From an uncultured Verrucomicrobiota bacterium (GTDB lineage Bacteria; Verrucomicrobiota; Kiritimatiellia; RFP12; UBA1067), in contig CAMEZU010000117.1 in assembly GCA_945947925.1 (NCBI GenBank), positions 1-6,060 of the forward strand: a stretch of 6,060 bases of DNA. The letters are read 5' to 3'. Position numbers and translations under genes: made by a program. Every line of letters begins with the position of its first letter. The first letter of the stretch is position 1. The notes beneath the pieces were generated by a model, which did no database searches, was not told the origin of the DNA, and worked only from the letters and a program-made list of their open reading frames with translations. This document shows, in pieces, positions 1 to 5,583 of the stretch.

Positions 1-1286
1 AGGGCGTGGAGCGCGACGCCGAGCTTCTCGTTGTCGCCGCGGGACTTCGGCTTGACGGCGACCGAGATAACGGGGGCCGGGAAGTCGATGGACTCGAGCG
101 TGATCGGATGGTCGGGATCGCAGAGCGTGTCGCCCGTGCGGGTCTCGGTCAGGCCGACGCACGCGACGATGTCACCAGCGTGGGCCTCGTCGAGAGGCTC
201 CTGCTTGGCGGCGTGCATGCGGAAGAGACGGGAGATGCGCTGCTCCTTGTCGAGCGTGGAATCGAGGAGCTCGGCGCCCAGCTTCAGCGTTCCGGAGTAG
301 ACGCGGACGAACGTGATTTTGCCGCCCGACTTCGGGTCGTTCATAATCTTGAACGCGAGGCCGCAGAACGGCTCGTCGTCGCTCACTTCGCGCTTCTGGG
401 ACGGATCGTCGGCCGAGACGGCCGCGCCGGAGTCGAGCGGCGAGGGGAGGTAGTCGCAGACGGCGTCGAGGAGCGGCTGAATGCCCTTGTCCTTGAACGC
501 GGTGCCGCAGAACGCCGGGGTGATCGTACGCGCGAGGCAACCCTTACGAATCGCCTTCTTGATCTCGTCGTTCGTGAGCTCTTCGCCCGCGAAGAACTTC
601 TCCATGAGCGCGTCGTCCTGCTCGGCGGCGGACTCGACCATCTTCTGACGGTACTCCTTCGCCTTCTCGACGTACTCTTCCGGGATGTCCTTCTCGATGA
701 CCGTCTTGCCGAGGCTCTTCATATCGAAGTAGAGAGCCTTCATCTTGATGAGGTCGATGACGCCGTCAAAGGACTCGGCCTGGCCGATCGGAATGACCAT
801 TGGGACCGGGTTGGCGTTGAGCTGGTTCTTCATCTGCTCCATGACGCCGTAGAAGTTGGCGCCGACGCGGTCCATCTTGTTGACGAACGCGATCTTCGGA
901 ACCTTGTACTTCTCGGACTGACGCCACACCTGCTCGGACTGGGGCTGGACGCCGCCGACCGCGCAGTAGAGGGCGACCGCACCGTCGAGAACGCGCAGCG
1001 AGCGCTCGACTTCGGCCGTGAAGTCCACGTGTCCGGGGGTATCGATCAGGGAGAGACGGTAGTTGCCCCACTGAACGCACGTCGCGGCGGACTGAATCGT
1101 GATGCCGCGCTCCTGCTCCTGGACCATGAAGTCCATCGTCGCCGCGCCGTCATGCACTTCGCCGATCTTGTAGTTCTTGCCCGAATAGTAAAGAATACGC
1201 TCGGACGTGGTGGTCTTGCCGCCGTCGATGTGAGCCATGATGCCGAAGTTACGCACACGCTCCAACGGGATGTCTCTCTTTGCCAT
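1..1286 (-). CDS. fusA: Elongation factor G, N-terminal 428 residues (3' end off window)
   Basis: EF-G is the cytosolic GTPase that drives tRNA-mRNA translocation on the ribosome and, with RRF, ribosome recycling. The reading frame runs from the ATG at 1286 off the window edge, giving 428 of the usual 690-710 residues. The G domain is complete. P-loop AHIDGGKT is at residues 18-25, switch I with QERGITIQSAAT at 57-69, DTPGH at 82-86, NKMD at 136-139 and the G5 loop GTAF at 261-264. The G' insert lies roughly at 160-255. Domain II spans about 300-400, and domain III begins at about 405 with VAVKPKSRGDNEKLGVAL. The start is supported by AAAGGAGAG upstream and by the typical opening MAKRDIPLERVRNFGIMAHID. 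One oddity is Gly22 where EF-G normally has Ala (HIDAGKT). Upstream is a radical SAM gene rather than rpsG/rpsL. A paralogue such as EF-G2 is possible, but the sequence reads as canonical EF-G. Confidence 0.97.
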   Translation of the reverse strand, partial: MAKRDIPLERVRNFGIMAHIDGGKTTTSERILYYSGKNYKIGEVHDGAATMDFMVQEQERGITIQSAATCVQWGNYRLSLIDTPGHVDFTAEVERSLRVLDGAVALYCAVGGVQPQSEQVWRQSEKYKVPKIAFVNKMDRVGANFYGVMEQMKNQLNANPVPMVIPIGQAESFDGVIDLIKMKALYFDMKSLGKTVIEKDIPEEYVEKAKEYRQKMVESAAEQDDALMEKFFAGEELTNDEIKKAIRKGCLARTITPAFCGTAFKDKGIQPLLDAVCDYLPSPLDSGAAVSADDPSQKREVSDDEPFCGLAFKIMNDPKSGGKITFVRVYSGTLKLGAELLDSTLDKEQRISRLFRMHAAKQEPLDEAHAGDIVACVGLTETRTGDTLCDPDHPITLESIDFPAPVISVAVKPKSRGDNEKLGVALHA

Positions 1287-1295
1287 CTTGATCTA

Positions 1296-1304
1296 CTCTC
1301 CTTT
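1296..1304 (-). promoter_or_regulatory. Shine-Dalgarno of fusA
   Basis: On the minus strand AAAGGAGAG lies 9 nt before the fusA ATG. It is by far the strongest ribosome binding site in the window; the other genes here have weak or no visible Shine-Dalgarno. This fits a highly translated housekeeping gene and fixes the fusA start. Confidence 0.8.
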
Positions 1305-1323
1305 GGTTACAAATTGAGCAAAT

Positions 1324-1353
1324 ATTTTATCAAAAACGCACCCTGACCCGCAA
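1324..1353 (-). promoter_or_regulatory. Candidate sigma-70-type promoter of fusA
   Basis: The 97-nt gap between the radical SAM stop and fusA is distinctly AT-rich beside its GC-rich surroundings. Read on the minus strand it holds TTGCGG (1353-1348) and TAAAAT (1329-1324) separated by 18 nt. Transcription would start near 1317, giving a leader of about 30 nt that contains the Shine-Dalgarno. The rest of the gap holds no other recognisable element. The -35 box is only a partial match, so this is a plausible but unproven promoter. Confidence 0.4.
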
Positions 1354-1383
1354 GGGGGAAAAGGGATGAATTTCGGGACGCCG

Positions 1384-2832
1384 TCAGCTCCTGAAATCGA
1401 GCAGGTGGCCGATCAGGTAGCGGAAGCCGCGGTAATAGAACGAGAAATCGAAGAGGTTGCGACGGAAGGTGTGCCACAGGGCGCGCGGCTGGAGGAAACC
1501 GCGGTAGACGCGGCGGACGGCGCACTTGATCTCGTCCTCGGTCGCGAGGGGCGTCTTCGTGACGGCGCGGCGCTGGTCGTACTCGTCCCAGTCGAGCGTC
1601 GTGAGGCCGTCGTTCGCCTGCAGCTCGCGGAAAAGCGGCGTCCCCGGATAGGGAATCGTGAGCGTGCACTGGAGCGTTGCGGCGTGTCCGTTCGCGAGGA
1701 GCTTGCGGGCGAGGCGGACGGTGTTCTCGATTTCGGCGGGACCTTCCCAGGCGTGGCCGAACATAAAGGTGAGGTGGACGGCAAGGCCGGCCTTCGAGGC
1801 CCAGGCGGCGCCCTGCTCGACGTCGGCGACCGTCAGCGCCTTGCAGAAGCGGTCAAGGGTCGTCTGGTTGGCGGACTCGACGCCGAAGAGAACGAGACGG
1901 AAGCCGGCTTGGCGCATCAGCCTGTAGTCCTCGAACGCAAGGCGGCCAAAGCGCATGTTGCAGTCGATGCGGAGCTTCTTCGGGAGGCCGCGGCGGATGA
2001 GCTCGTTGCAGAAGGTCGTGAGCCAGGGGCCGACCGGGAGGGACCCCGAGTCGTCCATGATCTCGCGCACGCCGTACTTCGTGACGAGCATCTCGATCTC
2101 GTCGACCACGTCGATGGCGTCACGCGTCCGATAGGTCGGATAGAGCGTGGTCCAGCTGCAGAAGGTGCACTTCGCGTGCCAGCAGTCGCGGCCGGACATG
2201 ACATAGGTGCCGGGCGTCCGCTTGAAGTTGCCGTTCCGCTTCGCGTAGAGCTCCCAATGGACGAGCTCGCGGTCGATCCACGGCGCCGCGTTGAGGTCGT
2301 GGTCGAGGCGGAAGCGTCCGGTGGATTGGAAGGTTGGAAGATCGGAGGGTTGGAGGGTGGGAGTCCGGTACCAGATGCCGGGCTCGAACTTCGCGGAGTC
2401 GAATTCGCTCGCGACGAGGTTTCTGAGGAGGAAGTCCCAGTCGCCGCCGGTGAGGATATAGTCGACTGTGCAGGACCGCATCGACTCCTCGGGGAGCGCC
2501 GTCACGTGGTCGCCCACGAGGACGGTGCGGTAGGCGTGCGCGTCAATCCACGCCCAGTGGCGCTTCACGACGGGCGTCTTCGTCTCAAGGACGACGAGGT
2601 CGGGACGGAAGTCCGCGAGCCGTCGCTCGAATTCCTCCGGAGACAGCTCGGCGGCGATGCCGTCCAGGAAGAGCACCTCGTGCCCGTCCCGCTTCAGCAT
2701 CGTCGCCGCCGTCGCCGGTACGACCGGGAAGATGTAGGTCGGGCGCGAGAACCACTGGAACTGCCGGTTCTGGGTGAGAAGAGGAACGCCCTTCTCGCTC
2801 TTCAGCGGCGGATACGCAATGGCGACGCGCAT
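1384..2832 (-). CDS. B12-binding-type radical SAM protein, unknown substrate
   Basis: A 482-residue protein with the layout of cobalamin-binding radical SAM enzymes. The N-terminal Rossmann-like part (about 1-140) contains PVVPATAATMLKRDGHEVLFLDG (36-58 region), DLVVLETKTP (78-87) and VGDHVTALPEE (106-116). No DxHxxG is visible, so any cobalamin would be bound without that lower-ligand His. The radical SAM core follows, with Cys217, Cys222 and Cys225 in GRDCWHAKCTFCSW. This is CX4CX2C, not the usual CX3CX2C. DDSGSLP (260-266) and FGVES (316-320) fit the SAM-binding barrel strands. Residues 158-171 are a low-complexity linker encoded by a degenerate tandem repeat. The start MRVAIAYPP is chosen because it matches the family opening; a longer frame to 2934 would run inside the preceding gene. 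The ATG lies 7 nt after the DUF481 stop, with only AAGGG overlapping that stop as a ribosome site, so translational coupling is likely. Reaction and substrate cannot be told. Confidence 0.88.
   Translation of the reverse strand: MRVAIAYPPLKSEKGVPLLTQNRQFQWFSRPTYIFPVVPATAATMLKRDGHEVLFLDGIAAELSPEEFERRLADFRPDLVVLETKTPVVKRHWAWIDAHAYRTVLVGDHVTALPEESMRSCTVDYILTGGDWDFLLRNLVASEFDSAKFEPGIWYRTPTLQPSDLPTFQSTGRFRLDHDLNAAPWIDRELVHWELYAKRNGNFKRTPGTYVMSGRDCWHAKCTFCSWTTLYPTYRTRDAIDVVDEIEMLVTKYGVREIMDDSGSLPVGPWLTTFCNELIRRGLPKKLRIDCNMRFGRLAFEDYRLMRQAGFRLVLFGVESANQTTLDRFCKALTVADVEQGAAWASKAGLAVHLTFMFGHAWEGPAEIENTVRLARKLLANGHAATLQCTLTIPYPGTPLFRELQANDGLTTLDWDEYDQRRAVTKTPLATEDEIKCAVRRVYRGFLQPRALWHTFRRNLFDFSFYYRGFRYLIGHLLDFRS
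2325..2363. repeat. Degenerate TTGGAAGG/TTGGAGGG tandem repeat inside the radical SAM gene
   Basis: On the plus strand, units of about 8 nt (ATTGGAAGG, TTGGAAG, ATCGGAGGG, TTGGAGGG, TGGGAG) follow one another. On the coding strand they read as a purine-poor CCTTCCAA/CCCTCCAA series and give the linker TLQPSDLPTFQST at residues 159-171 of the radical SAM protein. The reading frame is kept. The composition differs clearly from the flanking coding sequence, which suggests a repeat tract that expanded in, or was inserted into, a tolerant loop. Confidence 0.6.
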
Positions 2833-2839
2833 ACGACCC

Positions 2840-3868
2840 TTACCACTTGTAGCCAAGGCCGAGGATGTAGCGCGTGTCGCTCGACTTGCGGCCGAGGCTC
2901 GGACGGGAGTTGTAGTCCCACTCGATCTTCGCAAGGAGGTCGAAGTCGCCGAACACCTTCGTCGTGAGGCCGATGTCGGCCTTCATGAGGTAGTTCTCCC
3001 AGTCGTCGATCTGCGGCAGGTACTCGAGATTGTGGACGACGTCGACGCCGGCATACCACTTGGGCCTGTAGGCGAGGTGGTGGGCGTAGCGGATCGTCGC
3101 GTAGCTGTCGTCCGCATCGGGATCCTTGTGTTGGTAGTCGGCCTTGACCCAGGCGAGGCCGAGCTCCTGGCTGAAGCTGAACGTGCCGACGCCGTCGACC
3201 GCGCTCTTCTCCAGCCACTGGTAGCCGCCGCCGGCGCCGAGACGCAGACGGTAGTCGAGGCCCGCGATGTCGTCCTGCTCGTAGCGACCGTTCTCATAGG
3301 AGTAGAGCTTCGGCGCCCAGAAGTGGTCGTGCTGGGCCTCGACCTCCCAGCGGTCCGTATCCTTGTCCTTCGACTGCTTGGAGACGCCGGTCTCGGAGTA
3401 GTAGTAGCCGAACTTGGCGGTCAGGCGGTCCTTCTCCCAGCGGCGGCTGACGTCGGCCAGGACGGAGGCGGCATTCTTGTACGTGTTGCCGCGGTTGGAC
3501 TCGTAGGAGACGTGAACGGAGCCGTGCCAGGTCTCAACGCCGGGGTCGATCGCCTTGACGTTGGCCATGTCGATCTTCTTGCCCTCGACGACAAAGGCGC
3601 CGTCCTTGATGGTCAGGTTCTTCGTCTCTCGCGAGAGGTCCTTGTATTCGATGACGTGCTGGCCGTTCGATTCGAGGACCGCAATCGCCTTGACAGGGAT
3701 GTCCATCTTGACGCCGAGGTCGTCGGACGTGAACTTGAGGACGTCGCCGACGATTTCTCCGGCGGTGCCGGTCAGGAACGAGCCGGAGTTGAACGTGACC
3801 TTGTCAGCTAGGGCGACGGAAGCCGCCAGCGTCGCCGTCAATGCGGCGGCAAGAGTTTTGACCTTCAT
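2840..3868 (-). CDS. DUF481-family outer-membrane beta-barrel protein
   Basis: A 342-residue exported protein. A signal peptide covers residues 1-21 (MKVK, hydrophobic Ala/Leu stretch, VALA followed by DK). Residues 22-112 look like two small beta-rich modules: VTFNSGSFLTGTAGEIVGD with LKFTSDDLGVKMDIP, then VIEYKDLS and NLTIKDGAF. This is the pattern seen ahead of DUF481 domains in some bacteria. From WHGSVHVSYESNRGNT (114-129) to the end the protein has the alternating, Tyr/Trp-rich strands of a DUF481 (YdiY-like) barrel. It ends in LGLGYKW, an aromatic C-terminus typical of BAM-assembled outer-membrane proteins. The family's function is poorly known; some members are called salt-induced outer-membrane proteins. 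Its ATG overlaps the secretin stop as ATGA and has only a weak GAG-type ribosome site, so translation is probably coupled to the secretin. The radical SAM gene follows after 7 nt. Confidence 0.85.
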   Translation of the reverse strand: MKVKTLAAALTATLAASVALADKVTFNSGSFLTGTAGEIVGDVLKFTSDDLGVKMDIPVKAIAVLESNGQHVIEYKDLSRETKNLTIKDGAFVVEGKKIDMANVKAIDPGVETWHGSVHVSYESNRGNTYKNAASVLADVSRRWEKDRLTAKFGYYYSETGVSKQSKDKDTDRWEVEAQHDHFWAPKLYSYENGRYEQDDIAGLDYRLRLGAGGGYQWLEKSAVDGVGTFSFSQELGLAWVKADYQHKDPDADDSYATIRYAHHLAYRPKWYAGVDVVHNLEYLPQIDDWENYLMKADIGLTTKVFGDFDLLAKIEWDYNSRPSLGRKSSDTRYILGLGYKW

Positions 3869-5562
3869 TTCTCAAGTTCTTTCTTTGAGTTGTAATTGGG
3901 ATCCTTCACAAAGGGAAGCGGGATGTCCTCAATCGACCAGACCGCGCGCGACACGCGGTTGGTGCGCCGCGGATCGGCATACTGCTCCTCAAGCGGACGC
4001 AGGTCGAGCGAATTGACGCCCTCGGCGCGCAGCCGCAGGCGGTCGCCTGGTTCGCGGCGGGTGCCGTCCGTATACTGACGGCCCAGCACGGCGTTCTTCG
4101 GCAGGCCCGCGTCCTTCTTAATGCTGTTCGGATCGACGATGCCGACCGTCACGAAGACGATGATCTCCTTCTGCTCCTTCACGCGGACCTTCGACCCGAA
4201 GAGGCGCGGCCCGATCCACCACCAGTCGCGCAGCCACGGGATCCCGCTGTCCTTCTGCGTCTCGACCGTCAGCGAAAGGCCGCCGATGACGGCGGTCGTG
4301 CCGCTGGCCATGTTGAACTCGGTCACGAGACGCTGCACGTCGATGACCGGATACTTCGCCGAAATCGTGCCGCCGGCGTCGTCGTCCGACGTGCCGGAGA
4401 CAACCCAGTCGGACTGGGACGAGATCGTCGGCACGATCTGCACGTTGATAAGCCCGTTCGTGCTGATCCTGGGCGTCACGTCAAGCGCAATGCCCCAGCT
4501 GAAGAACGCCTCCTTCGCGAACATCATCTTGTCCTCGCCCGGAATCTCGGCCATCTGCATGTCGAGGTCAAGCGAATCGCCGCCCGAGTTCGTCGTACGC
4601 TTCGCGGAAATCTTGACGTTCGGATACTTCGTCGTCATGTCGACCGTCGCCTTCTTGCCCGAAGAGACGATGATCTTCGGATTCGAGAACGTGCGCGCGT
4701 CTTCCGACGACTCCAGCGCCCGCAGGATCACGTAAAGCTCGGACATGCCGATCGTCGCGTTCACGTGCGAAAGGTTCGCCGTCGAACGACCGCCGCCCCC
4801 CCCGCCGCCGACCGTGTAGGAGCCGTTCTCGCTGTTGTAGGTCGACACGCCCTTCAGCTTCCGCTCCTGAAAGCCCGCATCCATCGACAGGGACCCCTTC
4901 ATGCCGTCCAGCATCTGCCAGTCGATGCCGAGCTTGTGCGACGCGTTGTTCGACAGCTCGACGAACCTCGCCTCGATGTAAACCTGCGGCACCTCGACGT
5001 CGATCTCGCGCACGACCGCCTCGCAGGCATCGAGCACGAAGACCGGCGCGGTCACCATCACGGCGTTCGCCTCCTGGAAGACCTGGGCGATCTTCGAAAC
5101 CTTCCAGGTCGTGCCGAAATCTCCGCTCCAGGTGGCGTTGAACCGCTCCGCGACCTCGGTCGCGTTCGCATGCTCGAGCCGGAAGACGCGCGTCGAGATT
5201 CGACGCGTCGCAAGCTTCGCCTCCTCCTTCTCGTCGGCTTCGGCCTTGGCCTGCGCCTCAAACGCCAGACGGACCTCTTCCTTCGCCTTCGCGGCGGCCG
5301 CCGCCTCGGCAACCGCCTGATAGTCGATGACCGGCGTCTCGGCGACCGGATCGTCCGTCACAAGGTCGCTTTTCCCCGTCTCGCCGGACACGGGATCGGA
5401 CGCCTCGACGACGGGATACTCGGACACGACGCCACCCGACGAGGCGGCCGCAGCCGTCGCCGCGTCGACTTCCTCGGGCGCCGCTGCCGCCGTAGCCCCC
5501 CGCGACACGACGGGAGCCAGAGTCAGCAGCCCAAGGACAAAAACAAATTGCAATGCTCTCAT
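3865..5562 (-). CDS. Secretin-family outer-membrane channel (GspD/PilQ-like)
   Basis: 565 residues from the ATG at 5562. An in-frame GTG at 5571 would add three residues; neither has a good Shine-Dalgarno. A signal peptide (1 to about 25, hydrophobic FVFVLGLLTLAPVV) is followed by an acidic, Ala-rich linker (25-122) with a probable helical stretch at 82-118. One N-domain (secretin_N-like) covers 123-189, from ISTRVFRLEHANATEVAERF to CEAVVREID. The secretin core (about 192-477) starts with VPQVYIEARFVELS, followed by SNPKIIVSSGKKATVD (293-308), LDVTPRIS and VQIVPTIS. It ends with PVIDVQRLVTEF, TTAVIGGLSL and KEIIVFVTVGIVD (465-477). A seven-Gly loop is at 252-258. An 88-residue charged tail (478-565) of unknown role follows; it could bind a pilotin or partner. 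Secretins form large outer-membrane rings for type II/III secretion, type IV pili or phage exit. No partner genes are seen here, so the pathway is unknown. It overlaps the next gene by ATGA. Confidence 0.92.
   Translation of the reverse strand: MRALQFVFVLGLLTLAPVVSRGATAAAAPEEVDAATAAAASSGGVVSEYPVVEASDPVSGETGKSDLVTDDPVAETPVIDYQAVAEAAAAAKAKEEVRLAFEAQAKAEADEKEEAKLATRRISTRVFRLEHANATEVAERFNATWSGDFGTTWKVSKIAQVFQEANAVMVTAPVFVLDACEAVVREIDVEVPQVYIEARFVELSNNASHKLGIDWQMLDGMKGSLSMDAGFQERKLKGVSTYNSENGSYTVGGGGGGGRSTANLSHVNATIGMSELYVILRALESSEDARTFSNPKIIVSSGKKATVDMTTKYPNVKISAKRTTNSGGDSLDLDMQMAEIPGEDKMMFAKEAFFSWGIALDVTPRISTNGLINVQIVPTISSQSDWVVSGTSDDDAGGTISAKYPVIDVQRLVTEFNMASGTTAVIGGLSLTVETQKDSGIPWLRDWWWIGPRLFGSKVRVKEQKEIIVFVTVGIVDPNSIKKDAGLPKNAVLGRQYTDGTRREPGDRLRLRAEGVNSLDLRPLEEQYADPRRTNRVSRAVWSIEDIPLPFVKDPNYNSKKELEK
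5189..5207. repeat. 8-bp perfect inverted repeat within the secretin gene
   Basis: CGCGTCGA and its exact complement TCGACGCG are separated by GAT. The stem would be stable and GC-rich. It lies in the codons for RRISTR, at the junction between the Ala-rich linker and the N domain. There is no U-tract after it, so it is not a terminator. It may be a chance result of Arg/Ser codon choice. Confidence 0.4.
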
Positions 5563-5571
5563 GAGCTTCAC

Positions 5572-5580
5572 ATTATATCA
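5572..5580 (-). promoter_or_regulatory. Perfect extended -10 element ahead of the secretin gene
   Basis: On the minus strand TGATATAAT lies in the 12-nt gap between the GtrA stop and the GTG of the secretin frame. It is an exact TGnTATAAT extended -10 box. No good -35 is found at 16-18 nt upstream, which extended -10 promoters can tolerate. Transcription would start near 5565, about 3 nt before the ATG at 5562, giving an almost leaderless mRNA and excluding the GTG start. AT-rich gene junctions can produce such a match by chance. Confidence 0.35.
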
Positions 5581-5583
5581 AAA

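Noticed and set aside
6..1346. 446-codon plus-strand open frame opposite fusA
   Set aside because: Its translation is Arg/Glu/Leu/Val/Asp-rich with no domain, and the opposite strand encodes unmistakable EF-G. GC-rich codon use keeps the antisense frame open.
1336..1358. Possible terminator after the radical SAM gene (CCCT...AGGG then TTTTT on the minus strand)
   Set aside because: The stem is only about 4 bp with an 8-nt loop, and the T-run is offset from it and overlaps the candidate fusA promoter. Too weak to call.
2833..2934. Upstream start giving a 516-residue radical SAM protein
   Set aside because: The extra 34 residues (Ser/Thr/Arg/Ala-rich) overlap the DUF481 coding sequence and precede the natural family opening MRVAIAYPP.
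1366..2967. 533-codon plus-strand open frame opposite the radical SAM gene
   Set aside because: Low-complexity antisense translation; the minus strand holds all radical SAM motifs in frame.
2774..3811. 345-codon plus-strand open frame opposite the DUF481 gene
   Set aside because: Val/Leu/Asp-rich antisense shadow; the minus strand has a signal peptide, barrel strands and an aromatic C-terminus.
4121..4735. 204-codon plus-strand open frame within the secretin gene
   Set aside because: It is antisense to the conserved secretin core, and its translation shows no recognisable motif.
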